Shown here: positions 51,399 to 62,400 of the stretch, piece by piece
Layout of the letters: every line of letters starts with the position of its first letter
Position numbering within the stretch: the stretch's first letter is position 1
NCBI GenBank assembly: GCA_001600875.1
Contig: BCLD01000016.1
Span: 441,067 to 505,066 of the forward strand
From: Solicoccozyma terricola
Lineage: Eukaryota; Basidiomycota; Tremellomycetes; Filobasidiales; Piskurozymaceae
Direction: 5' to 3'
DNA: 64,000 nucleotides
The notes under the pieces: model-generated
Databases searched by the model: none
What the model was told of the DNA's origin: nothing
What the model saw: only the letters and a program-made list of their open reading frames with translations
Position numbers and translations under genes: made by a program

Positions 51399-53505
51399 TC
51401 AGACAACGTCGCCACGTTCACCACGGAGAGGAGCAGCACGAGTCTCCGGAGCCCGGTCATTAGTACCTGTAGCATGGTGCAAGGAGCGAGTAGTCGCGAG
51501 TCAGCACAAACATATTCCATCTCGCTCGCCCCTCTTCAGGCTGAAGGATAAAGGGTCAAAGGAAAGAGATCACGACCAACCCTCCATGGTCTCTGTCGCG
51601 ATCCCCTCTGTAAATCTCACGATCGCGATCGTCCCTTCTGTACTCTTCCCTCCTGGGAGGCGACCTGTCCCGTCGGTAGTCGTCCCTTCGATCATCCCTC
51701 CGGTACTCGTCCCTGCGGGGTGGCGACCTGTCCCGGCGGTCGTACCCGTTTCCTCGCCTATCATCGTAGCGAGGAGGAGAGCGGTCCCTTCGGGGAGCTC
51801 CGCGGTCACCACCACCGCGGTAGTAGTCGTCGCGTGGTGGACCTCGACGGTAGTCATCCCTTGGAGGCATGTCTCGTGGAGGAGGTGGAGGTCCCTACCG
51901 AGCGAAGAGTGAACTGGGGGTCAGGAGCAGGACTTGACGACAAGCAGATCGACCTTCCAACTCACATCATCGAGGACGACTTCAGGCCTGGCACCACGAA
52001 TCTCTAGTTCGCGAAGACGAGCCATGGCGGTTTCCGCATCAGGCATGGTAGGATATTCGAGAATACTGCGATTTGTTTTGATTACGATAACGATCAGTCT
52101 GTATTCATACTTTGATGAGAATGGTGTCACCTCTCACCCGACTCCTGGATTGTTGCGGTCGACGTCGGCAAAGGTGACTGGTCCACCTTCCCTACCAAAG
52201 TCCTTGAGATCCTGGAGTGGGAAAGGAGGGGTAATTTCCAGAAGTGTTAGAGACGTGTGTTAATCCTCCTGACCGTGTGACTCGTCCAGTGTCGTTGATC
52301 GCCCAAATAGAAATAGAAAACGCAATAAAAAAACACGATGTCTCCCACGTGTGGTAGGGGCCGCTTGACATTCCATACACAGAGAGGAGAGATTACCTGG
52401 TCATCCGCTCAGCGCGCCAACGTGTGACAACCTGACCGATCGCCATTGGCCGCAATCGTTATTCTTTCCGCAAGCGCCATGGTTGACGAGCAATCGACAT
52501 AGGCGGGGAGCCCAAGGTCCAAGCAATGCGAAGCCTAGAACTCCAGCCGATCATTATCGATGACTTTCCTGCGGATCGCATCCACGGAGCGCGATGTATA
52601 CGATGACCTCTGCTTTTCTCTCCCGGACCGCTCCATGTCGGAAGGACCATTGTTGCCGATTACAACGGCACAGCCGTCAAAGAGAAGGAAACCCCCCAAA
52701 TCGAGAATAGCCGGAAAGAAGGAAAATTTGATCCGTACCTGCCACGAGACGTCGGCGCTAATGCCCTTTACGAGTACTCGGACGCCGCGACCACCACCAC
52801 CGCGGGGAGCAGACCTTGGTGGAGCTCCACTGTGTGACGAGGGGAGATGATGTGGTGAGCGAAGATAGATATCATGGCATGGGTTGGTATTTGAGATACG
52901 CACGCATCGTAGACATCGCGACGACGACCGGTATCCTTTGCTGGTTCGACGATGATTCTGATGGGAGTGATTGGATGTCAGTCCTCGTGTCAGGCCGCCC
53001 CGGGGGGTGGGGCTGGGGGTGGGGTTTAAGCAGAGAGTGTAGTGGCGCCGCTCACTCGCTGGCTCCCATGAAAGGCTTGCCGTTGAACTGCTTGCAAACG
53101 TCCTCTGCGTCCTGTGGGTTGAGCGTGTGAGCCACGATACCATCTAGATCCCACGGGGGGTTGCAGAAAGAAGGGATACACACCCTGGAGCTGCCGAATT
53201 CGAGGAATCCGAAACCACCCATGATTCTGCAGTCGACGATGGGGCCAAAGGCCTCGAAGTGCTAGTGGGGGGGGGGGGGGGAGAGCAGTGTGAGCGTGTA
53301 TGCTCTTCCGCGTTGGGACGGGGGGTGGGCCTTTCTGTCTCACCTTGTCAACCTCTCTCTTTGTGACATCTGACGGTGCGTGATTGTTGTTGTGAGTCAG
53401 TGGGGGAGATGCGGGAGATGGGTGGATGTGTGGATGTGTGGATGGGAAGGAGGTGGAGTGTGACATACCGGGTGGGAGACGACCGAGGTAGACTCTTCTG
53501 GACAT
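51399..53505 (-). CDS. SR-type splicing protein with two RRMs and an Arg/Asp-rich tail
   Basis: Starts at the ATG at 53503-53505 (MSRRVYLGRLPP). RRM1 continues across short introns with DVTKREVDK, HFEAFGPIVDCRIMGGFGFLEF and DAEDVCKQFNGKPFMGA. A linker (RSAPRGGGGRG) leads to RRM2 (VRVLVKGISADVSWQ, then DLKDFGREGGPVTFADVDR and ILEYPTMPDAETAMARLREL). The tail is rich in RD/RS/SPPR repeats (DRRDRSPPRRDEYRRD). This layout matches SRSF1/Srp2-type pre-mRNA splicing regulators. The 3' end depends on a last intron. Splicing GTGAGA near 51628 to CTACAG gives RAPETRAAPLRGERGDVV, ending at 51399; read-through would stop at 51556. Confidence 0.8.
52212..52738 (-). other. 527-nt intron inside RRM2 of the SR protein
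   Basis: The donor GTACGG follows ...SADVSWQ and the acceptor CTCCAG precedes DLKDFG. The other introns of this gene are about 50-160 nt. The interior contains further splice-like signals (e.g. ATGACCAG then GTAATC) and in-frame stops in all read-through frames, so it could hold a poison exon. Confidence 0.6.
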
Positions 53506-53719
53506 GTTGGGTGGTTCCGAAATGGTGATGGTGGGTGTGGTTGTGGTGGTGGTTGTGGGTGTGGGTGTGGGTGGTGGCAGTTGACTGTGGTGGTGACAGA
53601 TGACCCAGACGATGTCCCTCCCCCTCCCTCTCCCCCTCCCCTCGCGCTTTAAATTGTCGCCGCGCTTAACAGTCGGGTGGCAAATGGCAAACACCCCGTA
53701 TAGTATACAACCAAGTCCA

Positions 53720-55855
53720 TCATACTCGGCTCCCACCATCTCGCACTTGCAGTCGCCCCATCTCAGACGTCACTCCTCTATCTGTCCCCTGCACACCCTC
53801 CTCCTGCTCCCGCTCCTGCTCCTGCTCCTGCTCTGTACTACTAGACACATCCCACTGGCTCGTCGGGACCATCATCTGTTGCGAGCTCGTAGTGCTGGCC
53901 CTCCGTAAAGGTAGTCTGGCATCCGTGTCCCTGTCCGCATACACTCCGTCGACTAACCCAGCTAACGGCAACGTACCCAGTCCACTCCTCCCATTATACC
54001 TAATCACATCGCCACCGCGATGATTACCTCCAGTAGCTTCTTCACTTGGCAGAGTGAACATACTACCACGAATTCCAGGTTGAGCTACCGCCATTCCCGA
54101 TGATTCCGCAGACACGAACGATCCATTACGTATACTATTACCAGGTCCACCTTGTCCCAGCATCGGTGAATGAACTGGTTGTTGTGACTTCTTCGACCGT
54201 CGATCCTCGGTTGTTTCCTTGATCGCAGCAGAAAACTCTTTATACAGCGCGTTCGAATACGAATAATCCAGCGGCGTGAAATTGGAGTTGTTACGAGCAG
54301 TCATGTCACAATCAGGGAATGCAATGAGAACGTGTATCACAGCAATTTGGTTCCAAGCGGAAGCGCTGTGGAGGGAGGGAGGGAGGGAGGGAGGGAGGGA
54401 GGGATTAATGATGAACTAGGTCGGTCAGCGTGCCGGCGCGGAGGTTCACGGCGACCAATTGAATCCTCAAACTTCTCACTCCGCTCACTTACTAGTGCAG
54501 TGGAGTATTCCCTTGAAGATCAGGTAGATTTAGATCCGCTCCAAGCTCGCATAACGTCTGATTGCAAGGTAGGTGTAGATATACATGTCAACCCCTCAGC
54601 TCAGACCACCCACCCGACGTCACGCCTCACAACTCACCTTTACAAATTCCACATTCCCGCTTTGAGCTGCGATATGCAACGCAGTCTTCCCACCTGCACT
54701 CGACCAATCCATCAGGTAAGGAACTATAATCGGGGAACCACCGGGGTGGGGGGGGGGGGGGACTGTCAGCCAAAGAACGTCTATAGACGCTTGCGCTCAC
54801 TTCTTCCATCCCACTCACAAGCATCAAAATACATATTACCCATCCTCACAGCTGCTCTATGAATCTCGGACAACTTTTTTTTTCTTGGCGTCATAGGAGC
54901 CGGAAGAGAAGCTAGCATGTGAAGTATGGTGGAATTGTCCGTGTCCTGGAAATTAAATAAATAAAATAAATCATCATCAGTGGATTTGAATAATGGCCAT
55001 TCGATGAGGTCAGAGGATCAAACGTATTGCTCGCTGCGCTGCGCTGCGCTCGCCGGTAGTTTTCACGGATAGCATTCACGGAGCGAGGAAACAGGTGCTT
55101 GCTGCACACGCATCTACTTAGTGCCATATTCCTCGCTTCACTCGCGGAAATATGTACACTCAGAGACACGGTGAATTGTTTTTGCTCGATGCGATGGCGG
55201 AAGGCAGATATTGCGCAGTACGTTGCCATGGATAGACGTCTTCGCTACGCGAGCTCGCTCCGTGAAGGAGGAAGAGATGAATGTTCGGCGTCGCTCCGCG
55301 AGAGATTCTTCGCTCCGCTCAGCGACATAATGCTCCCTGCGCTCGCGCACTCACTCTGCTCAGTTCCTCATCATCATGCCCCGCATCCAGCAACAACCAC
55401 TCAAACACCTCTTCGGCGCAGAACAGTGCTGCGTACGCGAGGGATGTCAACCGATTCGAGTCCGTATTTCTCAAGTCTGTCTTGCCGCGGAGACGCATGA
55501 CAAGAGCGAGGTCGTCATCTGCGGTTGTGAAGGGAGCCTGATGAGCCAAGGGGGTGAAGAGGCTGCTAGACCAAAGACTTGCCCTGCACTGCTTGTCTGA
55601 GACGGACGGACGGGCTTCGTAGGGACATAGGAGCCAGACTTGCGCCGCGGCGTGTCTCCTGCCAGAGCGTTGGATGAGGGAGGATGCGGTGGATGCTGTC
55701 CGCTGTCTATAGGGTTGTTGCAGACTGTGAATGGCTTGAGTGTAATAGGTATGGCCTGGCCAACCCACGGCGGAGTTGGTATAGCGGATGGTCGGTGAGA
55801 AGCTGTGATTCGTCATCATCGAGCAACCGGAGGAGGGGGGTGCATCGTCGGACAT
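53720..55855 (-). CDS. Ankyrin-repeat protein
   Basis: The first exon begins at the ATG at 55853-55855 (MSDDAPPSSG) and ends MRLRGKTDLRNTDSNRLTS...HDDEELSR. A 409-nt intron leads to DTDNSTILHMLASL. Further exons give ankyrin repeats: SAGGKTALHIAAQSGNVEFVK, LGADLNLPDLQGNTPLHYA and NSNFTPLDYSYSNALYKEF. The last 150 residues are Gly/Ser-rich with a Glu/Gln run. TORC2 subunit Avo2-like proteins have similar ankyrin layouts, but the match is too weak to name it. The true N-terminus is uncertain; its start lies only 42 bp from that of RAD10 on the other strand. Confidence 0.65.
54371..54404. repeat. (GGGA)n microsatellite in an intron of the ankyrin gene
   Basis: About eight units of GAGG/GGGA. 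On the coding (minus) strand it reads (TCCC)n directly before the CACAG acceptor, so it forms the pyrimidine tract of that intron. Confidence 0.85.
55021..55350. repeat. Dispersed GAGCG/GCGAG pentamers inside an ankyrin-gene intron
   Basis: Within about 330 bp the motifs CGCTCCG, GCGAG, CTCGC and CGCTGCGCTG recur more than a dozen times in both orientations (e.g. around 55030-55050, 55075-55085, 55245-55265, 55290-55320 and 55335-55350). The rest of the gene lacks them. Confidence 0.65.
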
Positions 55856-55897
55856 CCCTCGACGACATCCAGACTCAGCAGCAAACACCCGTCAACC

Positions 55898-57448
55898 ATG
55901 TCCTCGATGGATCCCCCACCGCTTCATCCTCCCTCTCCCCCCAGCTCCTCCCCCTCCGCGTCCACCTCCGCCTCCCAACCCTCCTCTTCTACTCCCACCG
56001 ATCCCACCCCAACCACCAATGCCACAGCCGGTCCATCCAACCGCAATGCATCCAATGCCCATCTCCCCATGCCAGAAATGCCGAGTGGCGCAGCTACAGA
56101 GCCGCTCCCTGATACTCCAGTCGGTCCAGTCAAGCCGGTGAACATGGCCAGTGGGAGCAAGAGGAGTATCGTCGTCAATGCATGTCAGAGAGGCAATCCA
56201 ATACTGAAAGCGATTCAGGGAATAGGGTGGGAGTATGGCGATATCGTACCGGACTATCAGGTTGGAGCAAACACCTGCGTCCTCTTCCTCTCGTGCGTAT
56301 GTGTATATGAGAGAGAGAGAGAGAGTATGGGTGACGTTCGAATGTTAATGTCTCGCTGACCATCATTCCGGTCGATCAGCTTGAAATACCATCGTTTACA
56401 TCCAGAGTATCTTCACAATCGAATCGAACGTCTGAGAGGGATGTATCTACTTAGGATATTACTTCTCATGTGTGATATAGTCAGTAGTGCATAAAACTAC
56501 TGGGCCTGGGTCTCGAGACGGCGAATGTTGATGAAACAAAAGTATGGCCGCAGAACGAGCATCAGGAACCTATCAGGGAAATCACAAAGATATGTTTGAT
56601 CAATGAGATTACGGTGATGACTGCTTGGAGGTGAGTTTGGGTTGAAATTGACGTCGGTTGCGTGTTGTTTCGAGTGTGTGTATTGACATTCACTTACGAC
56701 ACATAGTAACGAAGAGGCCGCGACCTACCTCGCTACCTACAAGGCGTTCGAACACAAACCTCCGGATCTCTTAAAGGAGAGATTTCACAACGATTATGCT
56801 AGTCGATTGCATGGCGTCTTGACGAGCGTGAGAGGAGTGAACAAGACGGACGTGATGACTCTCAGTACGAACTTTGGAGTGAGTGGTATAACCGCCGCGG
56901 AGCAAGTGACGTCGAGCTCCCAAACTGAACTGACCCCCCTCCTCCCTCAGTCATTCAAGAATCTCGCTCATGCAACACCAGAACAACTTTCCCTGTGTCC
57001 GGGTCTGGGAGACGTCAAAGTCCGACGACTAGTCGATGCATTCAACACTCCCTTCAAGGTGTCCGCTGGTACTCCGATACCTCGTCCAAAATCTAGCAAG
57101 TCCACCAGCAAAGCCAAATTAAAAGAAGGAGAGGCCGCATTACCCCCTGGTCAATTGAGCTTGAGGGAGAGTGTGGAAAGAGGGAGATCTGCCACGGCTA
57201 CTCCTGAGATGGCTACGACAGTGATTGATGTGGACGCTGAAGACGCGACGCTTGTTATTCAAGGATCTCCGGACTGGCCAGTGGAAGAGGATACAAGTGC
57301 AGATGCGGACGATGGCGGGAATGATGGGAATAAGAAGCGAGTTTGGCATGATCCGTTGGATAGCGATGATGATGACGACGATGGTGAGGGGGAGTCGGAG
57401 GGTGGTAGTCTGACGAGTAGGAACCGGCAGAGCGAGGAGGACGTATAG
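55898..57448 (+). CDS. RAD10: DNA repair endonuclease subunit RAD10/ERCC1
   Basis: Starts at 55898 (MSSMDPPPLHPPSPP) with a Pro/Ser-rich N-terminus. The central nuclease-like domain is unmistakable: SIVVNACQRGNPILKAI, YQVGANTCVLFLS, LKYHRLHPEYLHNRIERL and TAWSNEEAATYLATYKAFE. The C-terminal tandem helix-hairpin-helix region follows (SVRGVNKTDVMTLSTNFGS and LCPGLGDVKVRRLVDAF), then an acidic tail of about 120 residues. With Rad1/XPF it makes the 5' incision in nucleotide excision repair. One intron (about 56479-56516) appears to be only 38 nt. Another begins in a (GA)n run near 56311. Confidence 0.92.
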
Positions 57449-57690
57449 ATGAAGAATCTACTCGTCGCCGCCGAGTTCGGCTGGTTGATCACGTGCCTGA
57501 GCATCAATTCAAGCATCCACCACCAACACCCACCGAACATCTATATCATATCATATCATATCATATCCACCCAGCCACAGCCCTACCCCAGTGCACAACG
57601 AGGACAAGGGCTGGGGCGTCAGACAGCAACATCTATCACCGTCCACCCCCCGGTCCGCCTCTGCACTTCTATCCACGCTGCCTCCCGAAC

Positions 57691-60600
57691 ATGAATATCG
57701 ATCAAGTTCAAAAGATCATCCAATGTCCTCCTCGTGATAGGAGCAGGAGCAGAGCATCTACCGCGGCCACTACAAGCTTGAAGCGATCGCGAGAGGCTGA
57801 CGACACTCTCAGTCGTCGCTTAAAAACACCACCAGTTGGTGGACCTGGTCTCCCTGCGAGGAACAAAATGACAAAGACGGTGTCGGTCCCAGTGTTGAGC
57901 TTGTCCAAGCCGGATGACAGCGCGGTGTCTACGGCGAAGACAACGCATGTTGCCCTCACTCGTCCCTTCACCGTAGCCGTAACTGTACCGGGAGCTAGTT
58001 CATCAACCCGTGTGGGGAATCACGTCGATGATGATGTTCAGCATGCCATAACTGAAGGGCTGCCGGATCTCATCGATGTTGATTCACCTCAAGAATGGGT
58101 TTCGAGTCAAGCTCAGAACAAACGAAAGAGGTCTCGATCTGGAGACGCTCAAGCCGGTTCATCAAGACATTGTGGACAACAAAACATTTCGTCTCCATCC
58201 ACCTCTTCCCGCCTGGAGCCAAAATCCCCTTATAATACTCGTCGGAAGAACGGTAATTACAATTCGGCGATGTCAACAACGAGAAACGCGTCTCAAGCGA
58301 GACCAGCTACACAATGTAGCGGTATATCAATCGACGACGCTATCGAGGTCATGTCATCAGCGTCGACTGACTCTTCCTCGGCTGACTCTTCCTCGACTGA
58401 CTCTTCCGGTGTAGAGGTGCTGGAAGATAAATGTATCTGGGTGAGTGGATCGTTCCCACGGATGTCCTTCAACATGGCTGATATGGCATCGCATCATGAT
58501 CTCTAGAAAGTCGATCCTTTTGCCCAGTCGATCAGCCCTTCTCCCAATCCACAACCTGCGACGCCTCCCCGCGACACAAACTTGTCCCTCTCGCGTTCGG
58601 CAATAGCAACCTTGCCAGGACCTTCCGCCGCATCTGCATCACAAAGTCGGAGATCGGTGGTGTCTAATTCTTCCACCGCAAACATCGCCTCGCCACAGCA
58701 GACCGTCCCGCCGCCTCTGTGTCAAGCACCTATGACCACTCCGTCCTTTGCGGAAAATCTCTCGTCACGGCAGAAGTCACCAACATGCTCTTCCACTGGC
58801 CCTCCAGCTAGCTCATCCTCGCCACCGGATGCGTTGAATACCATACCTTTGGTGGCGCACATGAGCTCAAATGAAGATAATCGAGACAGTGCGGAATCTA
58901 CAGCTACGCCGAAAACGATGCGAAAACTACAAAGAGCGGAAGTGAAGCGATCAATGATGATTGTCAACGCTGACAAGCACAAATCCGCAGAGGCCGAAAG
59001 TTCAAGGGGCAACGTCAGTCTCGCGACAACAGCACACCCTACCACTTCACATAGTGACCATGCTGTTACGCCTCATCAACATCCGATTTCCCCTCTACCG
59101 CCGAAGCCTCTCCCGGTGGAGTTCAAGGTTACTGGAGATGCGTCCCGGCGGGGAGCTCGTCGAGCATCGCAGGAGAAGATTGACCGGCAGAACCAGAAGC
59201 TTCGTACCCTACTCGGAATGCAATCCCATGTCAACACTACCGGTGCCGTCGAGCGTAAAGAAAAGAAGATATCTGATCGACAGGATACTGCCGCAATAAA
59301 CAATCATGCCTTCCCGAATCAGCAAATGATAATCGACAGCACTTCATTGGCAATCCGTCCGCAGATGACATACAATGTTTTCGGAGACCGCTGCACACCT
59401 GAGCCGATATCGAAAGACACTAGCACGCCGAATTCAACGCGCAGCGTTCTCTACAGCTCGGAGCCAGGGGAAAGGTTACCTCCTATTGTCGACGACGGTG
59501 AATTGCGTCAGAGCAAGGCGTCTCCTTCTAAAAAGGCTTCTCGGAAGCACGAGCAAGAGCTGACGCCAGTCGATCCGGGGGATGTGAGTGTGAATTATCT
59601 ACTCAGGGTTGCCATTGAACTGATCCTTGGCCGTCCATACAGGTATTTGATGACTTTGCGGACTTCGTTTGGACGGAACCTGTCACACCCGCCGCTGAGC
59701 ATAAAAATACGACGTCAGCTCTACCCGACAAGAGACCTGCTGAGCCTCCCGGTAAAATATCGTTAAGCGTCTCTCCTAGCGATCGCTCCGACGAATCGAT
59801 GGCAAGTGAAGCTCTGCACACTTCGATCATCTTGGCCGATGACAGGTTGGACGTTTCGGCGTTGGGGTCGCCCAGTTCCGCGACCGGCGGGGCGCTGACC
59901 TCAATGGATACAACACTCGCGTCACCAGCTTCTTTCACAAAGAACAGTAAAGTTGGCGCCGGTGGATGTATTGGTCCAGATGGGGAAGAAACCCCAGCAT
60001 CTATAGTCTCTTCAGGAGCAAGAGAACGGGCAATGCTGCTTGTAGCTCAGGCTGCACATGAGCGCGAAGCTATGTTGGAATCTGAATGGCATACTCGGGG
60101 GAAGACTGTGGAAGTGGAAGACGAGGAAGACGACTTTGCTCTTCCTTCACTTGATGACATAATGGGGTGAGTTTTACCCTTATAGATGCTGATGGATGGT
60201 GGCTTATCGAGATCTCGTGGAATTACAGCGAGGTTCAGACTTCAAAGCCCTCGGCATCTGTTGATCATCAAATTCAAGCACAAACAAGCTTGCCTGTCTG
60301 GCCTCCACATATCTCTGCCAAGCGAGCTCCGTCTGAATTAGATAGGCAGTTCAGCGCGATGGTTCAACAACGGAACAAAGAGATCGAGACGGGGACAGGC
60401 TTTGCGTTGTTTCGAGAAGTGAAGAGCTATGAGCAACGCGCTCCTTATCCCACTCCTGACCTGTCCACCTCGCCTTCATCGGTGAAGGGGAAGCAGCTCG
60501 ACACGCGAGAAGAATCCTCGTTGCGGCAGTTGTACGGAGGTTGGAAAGGCTTCTGGGATCTATCCAATCCCTGTGTACAGGCGAGTTTTGCCACTGTGAT

Positions 60601-61972
60601 TCCAGGTCGAGATCTCCGGCTGACGTACATGGATATAACATAGGACACCTTCAAGCTGGTTACACCATCGTTGAGGATCGAATGTGATGCTGCTGCTCTG
60701 GATAAAGGTGAGTCCTTGCATCGTACCCTTGTCCTCGACTTGCTGACGGATATCCCTCTGCCAGTCTTGTTTGGTGACAACGATGTTGTATCTCTTGCGG
60801 CATTGCTCACACATCGACAATCGTTTTCTGACCAAGATGTCGGGATTTTGGAAACCGCCCCTGGCAGACTATATGAAGATCGACAGGCAGGCGAGGCTGG
60901 CAAGTCGACCCAGCAGGTCACCTTGTGGGTCAACCTCCTACGCCAGATGTTCAGGTACGCGATCAAATTCTGGCTCCATTCGACTCGTTGTCTGACGACC
61001 TTCTTCCTCAGAACATCGGGAAGCGAAGTAATCAAAAAATTCCTCGTGCCGTTGGTCCTTTTAAATGTAGACTATGATACCTCCTTGGCACTTCGGCTTG
61101 ACACGATGTCGGCCGTGGCGGAAGGTCTTGCTCGCGTGTCGCATGATGACGTGAGTAACTTTATTCTGTCCACTGCCACGTTCGGCTACCTGACTCTTCC
61201 GACTGTTCAGTACAAGTCCGTGTTAAATGACCTCCTGGGCCAAACAGCAGGATATGGCAGAGATTTGCAACTTTGTATCGCCGACGCCTTGGGCCGTGGT
61301 CCCGTGATGATCAAACGGTTCTCGCAATGGTATGCTGCTTTGTCGCTCGAGGCTGAGACTGCCTCCGATTTTTTCGATGTAAGTTCACAGTAATGGAAGT
61401 AGACTTGCTATTTTTGAGCTGACGCAGATAGGGTCTCAGAAATGGACCAGCAAGGCGGACATTCCTTCACCGACGATTCTTACTCAGCACCTCCGCGATC
61501 GGATGCTCGATTTGGTATCGGAAGATGTCAACAATGCCTTGAAGGGGGATGCCACATACTCCCGCTCGATGACAGCATTCCGTCTGCTGGCGATCGCTCT
61601 GCAGGATATTGAAGCCATATTGTCGACTGTCGTAGAGGCTGTACAGCACCGAGATCCCCCGGAAACGTGCAAGGCGAGTCAAAAATGGCTGGATGAAACG
61701 AGAGTTCTCCTTCGGGAGGCGCTTGAGGCAATACGTAAGTTTGCTGCTCCGATGACATCAGAAGTTAGCTTACCGCTACTGCCACACCCATCCTACATTC
61801 AGCTGATGAACGTGGACACTTTACCGAAGTCACGTTGCTCAAGCGACACATTAGAGGCCTCGATTCCAAGCTTGACTTCCATGGTCGCACTTTCATGACT
61901 CGCGGACGGGGGAACGGTCTTCAGAAGGGTACACAGACAAAGTTGCAGATACGCCGAAAGGTAGTGACATGA
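57691..61972 (+). CDS. Large unrecognised protein, disordered N-terminus and helical C-terminal domain
   Basis: Starts at 57691 (MNIDQVQKIIQCPPRDRSRS). The first two thirds (about 850 residues) are Ser/Thr/Pro-rich with basic patches (KRKRSRSGD) and acidic motifs (DLIDVDSPQEW, DDFADFVWTEP), suggesting a nuclear scaffold. The last third is helical and better conserved in character (LFGDNDVVSLAALLTHR, VTLWVNLLRQMF, TSGSEVIKKFLVPLVLLNVD, IADALGRGPVMIKRFSQWY). The final exon ends with a basic stretch (GLQKGTQTKLQIRRKVVT) at 61972. At least eight GT-AG introns, phases consistent. No domain could be named. It lies in tandem downstream of RAD10, 242 bp away. Confidence 0.62.
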
Positions 61973-62400
61973 GACGAAGGACGTTTTCTATTGATTTTAC
62001 GACGACGACGACGACGACGACTTTTAATTTTTTTTAACGGGTTGATATGACGATTCACGAGTTTGTATAGAGTTGCGGTGTCGATGTAGAGTGCAGGGTG
62101 ACTTGGTAGACTGATAGATCGGTGTCACGAAGAAGGCGACGAATGATTTGTCCTGGGGCTGTTTACTGTATACTTTACTAGATTATTTCAGACGCGACAA
62201 CTTGAAATGCAAAGACTGCGACCCAACAAACCACTTCATCCATCTCCCCTCTTCAAGAGTGCACTCTCAGATCATCCATCCACGGCAGATGCCCCGGTAA
62301 CCTGCATCTACCATCGTGTGGTCGTTTCAGCCGGTCTGAAGCAGCGCGCAACTCTACAGAAGTGGACTTCAGGAAACTAGCCGAGTGAACCCCTGCGACC
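61973..62400. other. Intergenic spacer with (ACG)n repeat
   Basis: 428 bp between tandem plus-strand genes. It holds an ACG trinucleotide run at about 61999-62021 followed by a T-rich tract, which may belong to the 3' UTR of the upstream gene. No other element was recognised. Confidence 0.55.

Noticed and set aside
55099..55600. Plus-strand ORFs opposite the ankyrin gene
   Set aside because: They read through the GAGCG-rich intron and antisense exon; no splice signals or family support.
57493..57690. N-terminal extension of the large unknown protein (start MPEHQFKHPP)
   Set aside because: Composition is His/Pro/Tyr-rich and contains a TATCA repeat typical of UTR sequence; the ATG at 57691 is more likely.
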